A DNA stretch of 64,000 nucleotides, taken from Thermoplasmata archaeon. GTDB taxonomy: Archaea; Thermoplasmatota; Thermoplasmata; Lutacidiplasmatales; UBA184. Positions within the stretch are counted from its first letter, which is position 1. Each line of letters opens with the position of its first letter. Positions 43,313-54,186 of this stretch are shown one piece after another. The notes beneath the pieces were generated by a model. That model was given only the letters and a program-made list of their open reading frames with translations, ran no database searches and was not told the DNA's origin. The stretch spans positions 370,672 to 434,671 of the forward strand of contig JAKIWE010000001.1 in the NCBI GenBank assembly GCA_022750195.1, in the 5' to 3' direction. The translations under genes and the position numbers were made by a program.

Positions 43313-45439
43313 TCAGGCGGGAAGGATCACGAGGAAACCAAGCTCTACGACCACTGAGGTCGAGTCACAGCTACCTTGGAATTCGAGGTCCAGCAACGGC
43401 AGAGGGGAACCAACCGAGAACGAGACGGCGACCCAGCGTCCGCCCCCCAGAGCCCCGTAGGCGTAGGTATGCTGGAAGAGGGACTGTGCGCCAAAGGCCT
43501 TGAGGGCAACGGTCAGCGCCCCGGTGAGATTCGACGACGGATAGGCGCCGGCGACCGGAGCGACCCGAACTTCGACGAGGACGCTCAAGTTGCCGGACGG
43601 AGCCTCGGTGCCCGGCCCGCTCCAGGTCGATCCGAGGCCCCCGGGGATGCTGCTCACGACGGACGACCACGAGGCCGTGGGGTCGGTCGTCTGGAAACCG
43701 TCGGGACCGGGTTGGAAACTGGCCGACGAATAGTTCGCCGGGAGGGAGGGGGGCGTACCGAACTGTACGGTCGGACCTTCAAGGCCTCGCTCGAAGAGCA
43801 GGACGGGCCCCGCAGGGGTCTGCCACGCAAGACCCTCAAGGCCGTACTCCGACGCGTTGTAGACGGCAATGGCCAGCCAGACCGGCACAGCGCTGAGCCG
43901 CGCCTCGGCCAGGAAGGCGTAGGTCGGAAGGGCCGAGCTGTTGAACGGGAGGAACAGCTGATGGTTGGGGGAAGTGAACAACGAGTAGGCGTGAGGGTCG
44001 TTCGCGATCAGCGGGAACAGCATGTCCGAAGCGACCACGGTCGCCGTTCCCGGGACCATCGCGGCGAGATCCTGCACGACACCGTAGCCGGGAGGTATCG
44101 AGTAGGAGATCCGGTAGCCTCCTCCGGTGTTGGCCACGCCTTGCATATAGGGATTCAACGGCGAGAGACCGACGTTCAACGCGACGAGGACTAGCAGCGG
44201 AACCGTCCACGCCGGGGCGCGCCGGGCGAGTCGCCGCCAACGGCCCGACCGAGGGGCCGCCGGGCTCTCGGACGGCGGTAGGCCCGTGCCCACGAGGTGT
44301 TCGAGGAATCGAACGGCCTTCGGGAGCCGGACCGCGCCGAAAGCGAGACCGATCATCACCGGGACGGCCGCGACGAAGCCGTCCTGGTTCGCGAGGAACG
44401 AGTAGTGCGGGATCCAGGTGAAAAGGGTGAAGACGACCCACGGGACCGGCAGGATCAGCGTGCGCCGGTCGAGAAGCGGGATGAAGCCGACGAGGGCGTA
44501 CAAGACGATCCAGTAGGTGACCTTACTCTGGAAGTCGATCGAGAGGTAGCTCCACTGGAGGCCGAGCTGACCCGGTGTGGCGCCGATGACGTAGCCGGTA
44601 GCCGGCGGGAACGGCGGGAGATGGAAGAGCGATTCCAGCACCTGCATGCGGACGAAGAGGAGCAGATAGTACGCACCGACGGCGACAACGATCAGGGCCA
44701 CGTTGGGCCATGTATCTGGCCCGGTCAGGAAGCGTCGCAGACGTTGGAGGGGGGTCCCCCCGACCCCCCGAGGTCGCCTCGTCGCGTCGTCCGGCCAGGC
44801 CGATCGGGCGAGGAAGAACAGCGCGAAGAAGACGGCGAGGACTGGGGCGACCTCCAAGGAGAGGAAGGCCAGGCCCGCCACGGCGAACCCCCAGCCGTAC
44901 TGACGCCGGTTCCAGAGGACCGCGAGGGCGAAGAACTCGAGGGGTAGGAACGACTCGACGTGAAAGTCGAAGAGGTTGCCTCCGATCGTCGGGGCCCAAA
45001 GGAGGTAGAGTCCGCCCACGAGGAGGGCGCGGCGCCCCGACCCGGTCAGGTCGCGTGTGAGCACGAAGAGCGGAATCGCGGCGGCCGCCACGATGCCCGT
45101 CTGAACGGCGAACAGGGTGACCGGAGAGGGAGCCGCGGAGTACAGGGGCACCAACAAGTAGAGCACGAACGCCGAGTGGACCTCCAGGAAGGTCGCGAAC
45201 GCCCCGGTCTCGAGGTCGGGCGCCTCGAAGAACGGGGCGCCGTGCGAGGTCGACCAGAGCGATTGCTGATAAATTCCGAGGTCCCACGCGTCCGTCTGGA
45301 GCTCCCAGAGGCGGGCCACCGACAGCGTGAACGCGGCCGCGGCGTACAGGGTGAGGAGCAGGAGCAACCATCGGAACGGCGTCATCCGGGCGAGCGATCG
45401 AACGGAGGAGCGCATCGGAAGGCGTTCAGCGCCGTCCAC
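43313..45439 (-). CDS. DUF2079 family polytopic membrane protein
   Basis: This 708-residue protein has 9-11 membrane helices in its first two thirds and a large extracytoplasmic C-terminal region. DUF2079 hallmarks are WDLGIYQQSLWST early on and NLFDFHVESFLPLEFFALAV. The family is related in outline to GT-C glycosyltransferases and is of unknown function. An extracellular tail of Asn/Ser/Thr-rich segments ends in a hydrophobic strand. Met9 is an equally good start. No operon partner is evident. Confidence 0.85.
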   Translation of the reverse strand: MDGAERLPMRSSVRSLARMTPFRWLLLLLTLYAAAAFTLSVARLWELQTDAWDLGIYQQSLWSTSHGAPFFEAPDLETGAFATFLEVHSAFVLYLLVPLYSAAPSPVTLFAVQTGIVAAAAIPLFVLTRDLTGSGRRALLVGGLYLLWAPTIGGNLFDFHVESFLPLEFFALAVLWNRRQYGWGFAVAGLAFLSLEVAPVLAVFFALFFLARSAWPDDATRRPRGVGGTPLQRLRRFLTGPDTWPNVALIVVAVGAYYLLLFVRMQVLESLFHLPPFPPATGYVIGATPGQLGLQWSYLSIDFQSKVTYWIVLYALVGFIPLLDRRTLILPVPWVVFTLFTWIPHYSFLANQDGFVAAVPVMIGLAFGAVRLPKAVRFLEHLVGTGLPPSESPAAPRSGRWRRLARRAPAWTVPLLVLVALNVGLSPLNPYMQGVANTGGGYRISYSIPPGYGVVQDLAAMVPGTATVVASDMLFPLIANDPHAYSLFTSPNHQLFLPFNSSALPTYAFLAEARLSAVPVWLAIAVYNASEYGLEGLAWQTPAGPVLLFERGLEGPTVQFGTPPSLPANYSSASFQPGPDGFQTTDPTASWSSVVSSIPGGLGSTWSGPGTEAPSGNLSVLVEVRVAPVAGAYPSSNLTGALTVALKAFGAQSLFQHTYAYGALGGGRWVAVSFSVGSPLPLLDLEFQGSCDSTSVVVELGFLVILPA

Positions 45440-45714
45440 GAGTCAGACCCCCGGGTACACAACGGCCTCTCGAGACCCGCGGTCTCGTTCTTGCCGGCTC
45501 GGCACGGGCCATCCAACCGACGGCGGGTGCGGCCGGCCGGACCAGGTCGAAGGGATTTCGACGGAGCATCGACGGCGGCCCACCGGTTCGCCGTTCGAGG
45601 AACTGGACCGGCGGGAAAGATCCCGGCACGTTGCCCTACGAGCCTGTCCCACGGAAACGGTTTCGCCTGGTTCTCCCCCCTACGAGGGAGCTGTTGGAGA
45701 GCCTGCCGAGGGCC

Positions 45715-46545
45715 CTACTCGGGGCCGGTGGAACGCGCCCAGGATTCCTCCGAGGAGGCGACGAGGTCGGCACAGAGTCCCGGCGATTCCAGCTGGAGGT
45801 AGGAAACGGTGTCCGAGCTGCGGTCGGGCGAAGCGGCGTTCTCCAAGAACAACCAACGGCGATCGACCACGACGGCCGGCGTGGCGAACCGGGTGGAGTA
45901 GCGAACTTCGAGGCCGCGCTCCTTGAGCTGCCGAAGGCGCCGGGCCTCTTCCGAGCTCGGCGGCGGCTTGCGGACGAGGAGTCGAACTCGAACGCCGGGC
46001 CGCCCGGTGCTCTTGCTGAGCAGCTCGCGCTCGAAGAGCGGGGAGTGCGTCAGCCACGGGGCCTCGCTCCCGATGACCCACACCTCGGAGGTGACCCCGT
46101 GAATGTGGCCCAGCAGGGCGCTCAGGCAGCTCGTGAGAGAGGTCGTAACGGTCGCGCCGCGGGCGGTCCGATCCGGTCCGCGCTCGACCCGCTCCTCGTG
46201 CAGCAGGCGGAGCGGGCCTTCGATCCGCTCCGCGAGATCGCCGGCTTTGCGCCACGCACCGAGGAGCTCGTGCATCACCGCGCTCGGGTGGGCCGCCCGG
46301 AACGTCGTCACCGTCGATCGCCGCTCGCGGAGGATGACGCCGCGGTTCTCGAGGCGATCGAGGGCAAGGTAGAGCGCTTGCACGCTGCACCTCGTTCGGC
46401 GCGCGAGCTCCCGCGCGGTCGTCGGCTCCGGCTCGAGCAGCAGGCACTCGAGGACCTTCCGGTCGGAGGGATTCAGGCTCCGGTCGAGGGCCAGTAGCTC
46501 GCGAACCAGCGGCGCGAGCTCATCCGTACGTATCCGCACTGTCAC
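45715..46545 (-). CDS. TrmB-like transcriptional regulator
   Basis: The 276-residue protein has an N-terminal winged helix (SDRKVLECLLLEPEPTTARE, then LARRTRCSVQALYLALDRLE) and a C-terminal ligand or PLD-like domain (EVWVIGSEAPWL to the end) as in TrmB regulators that sense sugars. A linker helix lies between. The start is set at GTG 46545 because upstream residues are Arg/Pro-rich shadow sequence. It is divergent from the secreted repeat-protein gene and may control it (inference). Confidence 0.8.
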   Translation of the reverse strand: MTVRIRTDELAPLVRELLALDRSLNPSDRKVLECLLLEPEPTTARELARRTRCSVQALYLALDRLENRGVILRERRSTVTTFRAAHPSAVMHELLGAWRKAGDLAERIEGPLRLLHEERVERGPDRTARGATVTTSLTSCLSALLGHIHGVTSEVWVIGSEAPWLTHSPLFERELLSKSTGRPGVRVRLLVRKPPPSSEEARRLRQLKERGLEVRYSTRFATPAVVVDRRWLFLENAASPDRSSDTVSYLQLESPGLCADLVASSEESWARSTGPE

Positions 46546-46721
46546 AGAGCCCGTTCCACGGTCGCGAGATGAAACCACAGGGGGTAGGTTATTCTTCCTA
46601 TGGCGCAAGAACTGCGGCTTTCTACTCGGCCCCTCTCGGAGCGGCTGTCGCCTTCCTCCCGCTTTCGGGCGTTCGAGGGTCGGCGGCGAGCATCGCCCCC
46701 TCGGGGGCGGAGAACGAAACA

Positions 46722-48773
46722 ATGCGGCGCACGGTGAACCGGTGGCTGATCTTTGCGGCGGCGGCGAGCGTATTCTTCATCGTGGGAGGGGCTTCCGCGC
46801 ACATCACCCCGTCGGTGACGAAGTACTCGGTTCAGTTCAAGGAGATCGGCCTTCCCACGGGGACGAGTTGGTCGGTCACGTTCAACGGATCGCTGTCGTC
46901 CGCGACCACCCCTACGATCAAGTTCAGCTCGTTCCTCACCAGCTCCTACTCCTGGAGCGTCACGAGCCCCATCCAGAAGGGCGCATGGATCGAGTACGTC
47001 GCGTCCGTCACGTACGGGTACATGTACGTCCCGAACCAGCTCACCCAGGTCATCGTCTTCACGAAGCAGGTCCAGGTCGGCTTGCTCGTGACCCCGGCCA
47101 ACGGCGGGTCGGCCACGCCGGCCGGACCGACCTACTATCCGGCGGGCTCGCAGATCGCGATCTCGGCGTCTCCCTCCGCGGGCTACATGTTCACGAAGTG
47201 GACCAGCTCGACGCCGAGCATCACCCTCACGAGCACCACCGCCATTTCGACGGTCGCGACGCTCGGGGGACCGGGCAACGTGACGGCGACCTTCACGCTC
47301 AAGAGCTACACGGTCACTTTCGCGGAAGTCGGTCTCCCGAAGGGGAGCACCTGGCAGGTCACGTTCAACTCGCTGACCTACTTCTCGACGACCGCCACGC
47401 TTCTCGTCACCGGACAGAACATCGGCAACTGGTATTGGCAGGGCGCCTCCGTGACCGTGGGGGGCACGGTGACCTACGTGCCGGCCCCGTTCTCCGGGTA
47501 CGAGTACGTGCCGTACACCCTCCACCAGACGCTCGTCTTCGGCAAGCAGTTCCTGGTCCAATTCGCCGTATCTCCGTCGGGCTCCGGGAGCACCAACCCC
47601 ACCACGTCCACCTTCTACCCCAACGGCACGAGCTTCCCCGTCGCGGCGCAGGGTACGGCAACCACGGTCTTCTCGTCGTGGACCTCGAGCGCCACGTCGC
47701 TGTTCCTCGGCAGCAAGACCTCGGATTCCACGAACGTCACGGTTCGGGCCTCCGGGACGATCACCGCCAAGTTCAGCACGGCCGGTCCGTGCTCGACCAC
47801 CTGCTCCGCGACGTTCCTCGAGGTCGGCCTGCCGACCGGGACGGCCTGGGGGGTCACCGTGAACAGCGTCTTCTACGGCACGACCGGCAAGTCGATCAAG
47901 CTGAACGGCTACACGCCGAACACCTACGTGTACTGGTCAGCCACGTCGCCGATCTCCGGCGGGACCCCGGGCGTTGCCTACACGCCCGATACGACGAGCG
48001 GCTACCTGTACGTACCCAACCAGGGCGTGCAGATGATCGTCTATACGGCCCAAGACTACGTCACTTTCAGCGCGGTCCCGACCTACGGGCTCGGGAGCGT
48101 CACCCCCTCGTCCGGGTGGTATCCCGCCGGCAGTCTCCTCAGCATCAACTCTCAGGTCGTCGATACGTCCTCGTTCGCGGGATGGACCTCGAACAGCTCT
48201 CAGTTGACGTTCGCGAACCACAAGAATGCGTCGACGATCCTGACGATCTCGGGGCCCGGCTCGGTCACCGGCAACTTTGCCTACTCCCTCAACACGGTCA
48301 CGTTCTCCGAGGTGAACCTGCCGAAGAACACCACCTGGGGCGTGACGTTCAACTACGTTTCGTACTACACGAACAAGACCACGCTGATCCTGCACGGGAT
48401 CGCCGGCTCTTCCGGCGACTACTGGACGGCGGTGAGCCCGGTGAGCACCGGGGCTACCAACGTGGCGTACTTCGACCGCGGCTCGGCCGGCTCGATGAGC
48501 GTTCCGTTCCAGACCTTGCAGGTCGTCGTCTACACGAAGGAGGTCTCGGTGACGATCATCGCGAGCGGCACGGTCGGGGGACAGGTCAGCCCGTCGGGCA
48601 CGAGCTGGTACATCAACGGCACGAACATTGGGCTCGCGGCCATCAATTCGACCACGGTCAGCTTCTCCACGTGGAGCTCCTCGGCGGTGGGTCTCAATCT
48701 CTTCTCGAAGACACAGGCCTCGACCAACGTCACCCTCGGAGCCCCCGGGACCCTCACGGCGAAATTCACGTAG
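46722..48773 (+). CDS. Secreted four-repeat 'GLPxGTxW' protein
   Basis: The 683-residue product starts with a signal peptide (MRRTVNRWLIF then AAAASVFFIVGGASA). Four tandem units of about 160 residues follow. Each opens with a phrase such as FKEIGLPTGTSWSVTFN, FAEVGLPKGSTW, FLEVGLPTGTAW or FSEVNLPKNTTW, and each has an InlB-like 'GSGSTNPTTSTFYPNGTSF ... W' strand region. The protein ends directly after the last strand, with no membrane anchor or sorting helix. The start is the ATG at the signal peptide rather than an upstream Met. Similar repeats recur in the two large surface proteins at 57-64 kb. Likely an adhesive or cell-wall protein. Confidence 0.85.
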   Translation: MRRTVNRWLIFAAAASVFFIVGGASAHITPSVTKYSVQFKEIGLPTGTSWSVTFNGSLSSATTPTIKFSSFLTSSYSWSVTSPIQKGAWIEYVASVTYGYMYVPNQLTQVIVFTKQVQVGLLVTPANGGSATPAGPTYYPAGSQIAISASPSAGYMFTKWTSSTPSITLTSTTAISTVATLGGPGNVTATFTLKSYTVTFAEVGLPKGSTWQVTFNSLTYFSTTATLLVTGQNIGNWYWQGASVTVGGTVTYVPAPFSGYEYVPYTLHQTLVFGKQFLVQFAVSPSGSGSTNPTTSTFYPNGTSFPVAAQGTATTVFSSWTSSATSLFLGSKTSDSTNVTVRASGTITAKFSTAGPCSTTCSATFLEVGLPTGTAWGVTVNSVFYGTTGKSIKLNGYTPNTYVYWSATSPISGGTPGVAYTPDTTSGYLYVPNQGVQMIVYTAQDYVTFSAVPTYGLGSVTPSSGWYPAGSLLSINSQVVDTSSFAGWTSNSSQLTFANHKNASTILTISGPGSVTGNFAYSLNTVTFSEVNLPKNTTWGVTFNYVSYYTNKTTLILHGIAGSSGDYWTAVSPVSTGATNVAYFDRGSAGSMSVPFQTLQVVVYTKEVSVTIIASGTVGGQVSPSGTSWYINGTNIGLAAINSTTVSFSTWSSSAVGLNLFSKTQASTNVTLGAPGTLTAKFT

Positions 48774-48904
48774 CAATCGGACCGTGTCGCGCGTCGCTGC
48801 GAACCCCGCTTCGGGAGCGCCCGCCGGCCACCGGGGTTCGAGTTCGCTCCCGACGGCGACCTGATATCCGCGGCCGCTCCTGAGCGGTCCACCCTTCCAC
48901 GAGC

Positions 48905-50341
48905 ATGTGCGCTGACCGGTACATCCGACAGCCGATCGACGAGGCCGCGGGCCGCGAGCGGGCGGCGGGCTTCGGGGAGATCCTTCATGCGTACACCCGA
49001 GACGAGGCCGTGCTCGAGGCCCAGCGTTGCCTGCAGTGCGCGATGCCGTTCTGCGTCCAGGCGTGCCCGATCACGCAGGACTGCCGGGGCTACATCATTC
49101 TCATCTCCCAAGGCAAGTTCGACGAGGCGGCGACCCTTACCCTGCAGGACAACTCCCTCGCGACGGTGCTCTGCAAGACCTGCTACCACTACTGCGAGGA
49201 GGACTGCGTGATGGGCGGCAAGGGCGTCCCGATCGCGATCCGCCACCTGAAGCGCGCGGCGCTCGAGTTCGGAGATGCCACCCGCCTCTACGTCCCCTCC
49301 GCTCCCCGGCACGAACGTGTGGCGGTCGTTGGGGGAGGGCCCGCGGGGCTGAACGCCGCCTGGGAGCTTTCGCTGCGAGGCTACTCGATCACCCTGTTCG
49401 AGGCGGAGCCGTTCCTGGGGGGCCAGGTCGACACGATCCCGAAGTACCATCTCGATGAGGACGACCTCGACCGGGACCTCGCCCGATTCAAGAACCTCGA
49501 TGTGACGTTCGTCACCGGCAAGCGAGCGGGGGTCGACTTTACGCCCGAAACGCTCCTCGCGGAAGGCTACCTCGCGGTCTACGTCGCGATCGGGGCTTCG
49601 ACCGCCCGCGACCTCGGGATCCCCGGCGAGCACCTCCCCGGAGTCTTCCATGCCCTGCCGTTCCTTCTCGCGGTGAACAAGGGTTCCGAAGGGCTGCTCG
49701 GACGGAACAACCGCAAGATCGTCGTGATCGGGGGAGGCGACGTCGCGTTCGATGCCGCGCGCTCCGGTCTCCGCCTCTCCTCGAAGGGGAACGTCACGAT
49801 CGTCTACCGGAAGACCCGGGCGGAGCTCCCGGCCGGCGAGGAGGAGATCTCCGGGGCCGAGGAGGAGGGGATCTCCTTCCTCTTCGAGCGGGCCCCGGTC
49901 CGCGTCGAAGGAACGGGGCAGGCCCAGGGCCTGGTCGTCCAGGCGACCCAGCTGGGCCCGCCGGACGCTTCGGGCCGACCGACCGTGGTGCTCGTTCCCG
50001 GGAGCGAGGAGACGATCCCCTGCGACACCGTGATCGTCGCCACGGGGGAGAAGGCGGACCTCACCGGACTTCCCACCGAGATCAATTTCAAACTCTCCGC
50101 CCAGGGGTGGCCCGAAGGGAAGCACGAGGACTGGATGACGGACGTCGACGGGGTCTTCGCTTCGGGAGGGAAGTCGGTGGTCTACGCGATGGCGGCCGGG
50201 AGCAAAGCGGCCGAAGCGATCGACGCGTACCTCTCCAAGAAACGGGGCCGTGCGCCGATCCCCCGGCCGGACCCGTTCGCGCGAGACCCCCCCGCGCCCC
50301 GGGTCCCCTCCGGGTACGGCGGGCCGACCTGGCATCTCTGA
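48905..50341 (+). CDS. GltD-like FAD/NADPH oxidoreductase with two Fe-S clusters
   Basis: The 478-residue flavoprotein matches the glutamate synthase small-subunit family. Cys42, 45, 50 and 54, and Cys90, 93, 97 and 101, bind two [4Fe-4S] clusters. The FAD site is VAVVGGGPAGLNAAWELS and the NADPH site is VVIGGGDVAFDAARSG. No glutamate synthase large subunit is adjacent, so it may pass electrons to another partner. ATG start; it lies alone between the repeat-protein gene and msrB. Confidence 0.9.
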   Translation: MCADRYIRQPIDEAAGRERAAGFGEILHAYTRDEAVLEAQRCLQCAMPFCVQACPITQDCRGYIILISQGKFDEAATLTLQDNSLATVLCKTCYHYCEEDCVMGGKGVPIAIRHLKRAALEFGDATRLYVPSAPRHERVAVVGGGPAGLNAAWELSLRGYSITLFEAEPFLGGQVDTIPKYHLDEDDLDRDLARFKNLDVTFVTGKRAGVDFTPETLLAEGYLAVYVAIGASTARDLGIPGEHLPGVFHALPFLLAVNKGSEGLLGRNNRKIVVIGGGDVAFDAARSGLRLSSKGNVTIVYRKTRAELPAGEEEISGAEEEGISFLFERAPVRVEGTGQAQGLVVQATQLGPPDASGRPTVVLVPGSEETIPCDTVIVATGEKADLTGLPTEINFKLSAQGWPEGKHEDWMTDVDGVFASGGKSVVYAMAAGSKAAEAIDAYLSKKRGRAPIPRPDPFARDPPAPRVPSGYGGPTWHL

Positions 50342-50362
50342 GCACGGGAACGGACTCGCGTC

Positions 50363-50371
50363 TTCATTATC
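50363..50371 (+). promoter_or_regulatory. TATA-like box of msrB
   Basis: TTCATTATC lies 21-29 nt before the msrB ATG, the spacing of a leaderless archaeal promoter. Confidence 0.45.
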
Positions 50372-50391
50372 GGCCGCGCGGTGGCGGGAGC

Positions 50392-50799
50392 ATGCCGGAG
50401 GCCCCGACGACCCCCTGGAGAAAGCTCACCCGGATGGAAGCCGCGGTCATCGAGCGGGGCGGGACGGAAGCGCCGTTCTCGGGCGAGTACGAGCATACGA
50501 GCACCTCGGGGGTCTATCTGTGCAAACGGTGCGGGGCCGCCCTCTACCGCTCGGAGGACAAGTTCGACGCCCAGTGCGGCTGGCCGAGCTTCGACCAGGA
50601 GATCCCGGGCGCCGTCCGACGACTCCCCGACCACGACGGCCAGCGGGTGGAGATCCGGTGCGCCCGGTGCGACGCGCACCTGGGCCACGTCTTCGAGGGA
50701 GAACGAATGACCCCCAAGAACAGTCGACACTGCGTCAATTCGATCTCGCTGCTGCTGAAGCCCGCACCGGGCCCGACGACCTCCCGCCCGCCGAGCTGA
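50392..50799 (+). CDS. msrB: Peptide methionine-R-sulfoxide reductase MsrB
   Basis: This 135-residue enzyme reduces methionine-R-sulfoxide. Zinc is bound by Cys44, Cys47, Cys90 and Cys93 (LCKRCGAALY and CARCDAHLGHVF). Cys62 in QCGWPSF and the catalytic Cys114 in RHCVNSISL complete the active site. The ATG at 50392 gives the normal family length. It complements the S-specific MsrA at 42.6 kb. Confidence 0.95.
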   Translation: MPEAPTTPWRKLTRMEAAVIERGGTEAPFSGEYEHTSTSGVYLCKRCGAALYRSEDKFDAQCGWPSFDQEIPGAVRRLPDHDGQRVEIRCARCDAHLGHVFEGERMTPKNSRHCVNSISLLLKPAPGPTTSRPPS

Positions 50800-51084
50800 G
50801 GTGCGCTCGGCCTCGGAGACCGCGCGATCCTTCTCTGCCTTCCGGCGAGGCCGAGGCGCGTCCACCCGCGTGCTGCCGCCGCGCCTGCGAACCGCGCGGT
50901 GGTCCTGGGAGACGTTGCGGGGTCTCGGGCGTGGGGATCCCGAGCCGAGCCCTCGCCCTGACCGGCGCCGTCCCCCCCGTCGCGACGCTAGTGGATAGGC
51001 GGTATCCGGCCGGTCGCCGCGCTCCTTGGGGGTTTATGTGAGCCGAAGCCCCGAGCTGCGATACGCACCTGTACGGATAGGCCG

Positions 51085-52761
51085 ATGTTCGCGGACAGCT
51101 CCTCCGGATCGCTGATCCCTCCACCGTGGGCCGCTACCGGTGGCCTGCGTCCCCCTTCTCGGGTCTCGGCCGGCCCTCCCGGAGTCCGACTCGCCGGCCT
51201 CCCCCGTCCCGCGCTCGCGAAGCTGCTGACCGAGGAGTGCGTCGAGTTCGTGGTCGACCTATCGCGAGAATTCGACCCTCGTCGTCGTGAGCTTCTCGCG
51301 CGTCGCGGCTGGTTCCGCGATCGACTGCGTTCGGGCGAGCGACCCGGGTTCCTCCCCGAAACGGCGGAGGTGCGGTCGGCTTCCTGGCAGGTCGCCGCGC
51401 CACCGCCCGACCTCATCGACCGCCGAGTCGAGATCACGGGCCCCCCCGACCGAAAAATGGTGATCAACGCCCTCAACTCCGGCGCCTCGGTCTACATGGC
51501 CGATTTCGAGGACGCCCACGCCCCTACCTGGTCCGGTACCCTGGAGGGTCAACGGAACCTCTACGACGCGGTCCGCCGACAGATCAGCTTCCAGGCGCCG
51601 GGGGGCCGGCGGTACCGCCTCCGGCGCCACACGGCGACCCTCATGATGCGGCCGCGGGGCTGGCATCTCGAAGAGCGGCATCTCGTCGTCGACGGCGCCC
51701 CGGTTTCGGCCAGCCTCTTCGACTTCGGCGTCTTCGCCTACCTGAACGCCCGCGAACTGGTCGACCGGGGCAGCGGGCCGTACGTGTACCTCCCGAAGTT
51801 GGAGGACCACCGCGAGGCGATCCTTTGGAACGATGTCTTTGGCTTTTCGGAGCGCCGACTCCGCCTCCCTCCGGCGTCCGTGCGCGCCACGGTCCTCATC
51901 GAGACCCTCCCGGCTGCCTTCCAGATGGACGAGATCCTCTGGGCCCTCCACGAGCGGTCGGTGGGACTCAACTGCGGTCGGTGGGACTACATCTTCAGCT
52001 TCCTCAAGCAGCTCCGCGACGATCCCAGCGCGGTCCTCCCCGACCGCAGTCGTCTCTCGATGGAGGCACCGTTCCTCGACCGGTACGCGCGCCTCCTCAT
52101 CGCCACATGCCACCGGCGCGGTGCCCACGCCCTGGGGGGCATGGCCGCGGAGATACCGATCCGCGGCGACCCGGACACCTCCGCCGCGGCGATCGCCCGG
52201 GTCACGGCGGACAAGGAACGGGAGGTCCGTCTCGGTCACGACGGCACGTGGGTCGCCCACCCGGCCCTGGTGGCGGTGGCCCGTCAAGTCTTCGATCGAG
52301 GGATGCCGACCCCGAACCAGATCGACGCCCCGCCGCCGGGTCGGCCGGTCGACCCGGCGGGGCTCTTCGAGATTCCGCCCGGAGAGATCTCCGACGCGGG
52401 CGTGCGGGCGAACGTCCGCGTTGCGTTGCGGTACCTCGAGTCGTGGCTCTCCGGGGTCGGGTGCGTCCCGATCGACCACCGAATGGAGGACGCCGCGACG
52501 GTGGAGATCGCCCGGTCGCAGCTCTGGCAATGGGTGCGCCACGGGGCGACGACGACCGAGGGCACCGCGATCACCGAGACGGTGGTCCGGGAACTGTTGA
52601 GGAGCGAACATGCCTCGCGGGTCGCCGAGCTCCGGCGGGCCGACGGGTCGGCCGCCAACTGCGACCGCGCTCGGGCGATCCTGCAGGAGGTCGTGACGGC
52701 GCCCGACCTCGTCGAGTTCCTCACCGCCCGCGCGTACCCGGAGCTGATGGATGCACCATGA
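51085..52761 (+). CDS. aceB: Malate synthase A
   Basis: This 558-residue enzyme condenses glyoxylate and acetyl-CoA into malate, the second step of the glyoxylate shunt. Seen are [23 protein letters not shown]-type [40 protein letters not shown] and [19 protein letters not shown], which holds the catalytic Asp. It is of the eukaryotic/bacterial A type rather than the haloarchaeal type. A GTTTATGTG element lies about 50 nt upstream. The stop overlaps the aceA start by 4 nt (ATGA). Confidence 0.96.
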   Translation: MFADSSSGSLIPPPWAATGGLRPPSRVSAGPPGVRLAGLPRPALAKLLTEECVEFVVDLSREFDPRRRELLARRGWFRDRLRSGERPGFLPETAEVRSASWQVAAPPPDLIDRRVEITGPPDRKMVINALNSGASVYMADFEDAHAPTWSGTLEGQRNLYDAVRRQISFQAPGGRRYRLRRHTATLMMRPRGWHLEERHLVVDGAPVSASLFDFGVFAYLNARELVDRGSGPYVYLPKLEDHREAILWNDVFGFSERRLRLPPASVRATVLIETLPAAFQMDEILWALHERSVGLNCGRWDYIFSFLKQLRDDPSAVLPDRSRLSMEAPFLDRYARLLIATCHRRGAHALGGMAAEIPIRGDPDTSAAAIARVTADKEREVRLGHDGTWVAHPALVAVARQVFDRGMPTPNQIDAPPPGRPVDPAGLFEIPPGEISDAGVRANVRVALRYLESWLSGVGCVPIDHRMEDAATVEIARSQLWQWVRHGATTTEGTAITETVVRELLRSEHASRVAELRRADGSAANCDRARAILQEVVTAPDLVEFLTARAYPELMDAP

Positions 52762-54107
52762 TCGAACGTGACGACCTGGCCAGCGTCTGGCGACTTGAAC
52801 AACGGTGGAAGGGGATCAGCCGACCGTACCAGCCGGAGGACGTCGAGCGGCTGCGCGGTTCCCTCCAGATCGAGCACACGCTCGCTACGCGAGGGGCCCG
52901 TCGGCTCTGGCATCAGCTGAGGACCGAAGAGTACCTCCCGACGCTCGGGGCGATGACCGGGACGCAGGCCGTGCAGATGGTCGCCGCCGGACTGCCGGCG
53001 ATCTACGCGAGCGGTTGGCAGGTCGCCGCCGACGCGAACGACGCCGGCCAGACGTACCCGGATCAGAGTCTCTACCCGGCCGACAGCATGCCGAACCTCG
53101 TCCGTCGCATCAACAACGCCTTCCGGCGCGAGGACGAAAAGCAGCACGCGCAAGGCGGCGACGCGACGGACTGGTTCGTGCCGATCGTGGCCGACGCCGA
53201 AGCCGGCTTCGGGGGTGTGCTGAACGTCTTCGAGCTCACGAAAGCGCTCATCGAAGCCGGGGCCGCCGGGCTCCACCTCGAGGACCAGCTCGCCTCGGCG
53301 AAGAAGTGCGGTCACTTGGGCGGCAAGGTCTTGGTCCCGGTCCGGGAGTTCGGCCAGAAGCTCTGGGCGGCCCGTTTCGCCGCCGACCTCCTCGGAGTCC
53401 CCACGGTGCTGGTCGCACGCACCGACGCGCTCTCGGCGAAATTGCTCACGAACGACGTCGACCCCCGCGACGCCCGCTTCCTGACGGGGGAACGGACCCC
53501 CGAGGGCTTCTTCGGGATCGCCGGAGGTCTCGACATGGCGATCGATCGCGGGCTCGCCTTCGCGCCGTACGCCGACCTGCTCTGGTTCGAATCCTCCACC
53601 CCGGACCTTGCGGAGGCCCGGCGGTTCGCGGAGGCCATCCATGCTCGATGGCCCGGCAAGCTGCTGGCCTACAACTGCTCGCCCTCGTTCAACTGGCGCC
53701 AGCAGCTCACCCTCGCCGAGGTCGCCGGGTTCCAGCGTGAGCTGGGGGAGCTCGGGTACCGCTTCCAGTTCGTCACCCTCGCGGGATTCCACGCGGTGAA
53801 TCTCGCGATGTTCGAGCTCGCGAAGGGGTACGCCAACCAGGGGATGGCGGCCTACTCCGAGTTCCAGGAACGGGAGTTCGCCGCGGTCGAGGCGGGCTAC
53901 CAGGCCGTCAAGCACCAATCGTTCGTGGGCACGAGCTACTTCGACGACGTCGCCCAGACCCTCTCCGGGGGTCTCACGACCACGCTCGCGATGTCCGGGT
54001 CCACCGAGACCGCACAGTTCGCCGAGGGACGACGTGCGGCGACGAAGCCCGCGCCCACCGGGCGCCGGCGTTCAGCGTCCGGGGCCTCCCAGGACAGCCC
54101 CACCTAG
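52758..54107 (+). CDS. aceA: Isocitrate lyase
   Basis: This 449-residue enzyme splits isocitrate into glyoxylate and succinate. The catalytic KKCGHLGGK is intact with Cys184, together with [34 protein letters not shown] and YNCSPSFNW. The ATG overlaps the aceB stop, so both are made together. The last 25 residues are a Pro/Arg/Ser-rich tail not seen in typical homologues. The pair lets the cell grow on acetate or fatty acids. Confidence 0.97.
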   Translation: MIERDDLASVWRLEQRWKGISRPYQPEDVERLRGSLQIEHTLATRGARRLWHQLRTEEYLPTLGAMTGTQAVQMVAAGLPAIYASGWQVAADANDAGQTYPDQSLYPADSMPNLVRRINNAFRREDEKQHAQGGDATDWFVPIVADAEAGFGGVLNVFELTKALIEAGAAGLHLEDQLASAKKCGHLGGKVLVPVREFGQKLWAARFAADLLGVPTVLVARTDALSAKLLTNDVDPRDARFLTGERTPEGFFGIAGGLDMAIDRGLAFAPYADLLWFESSTPDLAEARRFAEAIHARWPGKLLAYNCSPSFNWRQQLTLAEVAGFQRELGELGYRFQFVTLAGFHAVNLAMFELAKGYANQGMAAYSEFQEREFAAVEAGYQAVKHQSFVGTSYFDDVAQTLSGGLTTTLAMSGSTETAQFAEGRRAATKPAPTGRRRSASGASQDSPT

Positions 54108-54186
54108 TCGGGACCGCTCGAGCGCGGCTCCTGGCGGTCCCTCCACGGGATCCCGTCCATGGCTCGGGCCTGCCCTCGCCCGGGCC

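Noticed and set aside
46569..46721. An upstream in-frame Met extending the secreted repeat protein by 51 residues
   Set aside because: The signal peptide begins at 46722, and an extension in front of it would block normal export.
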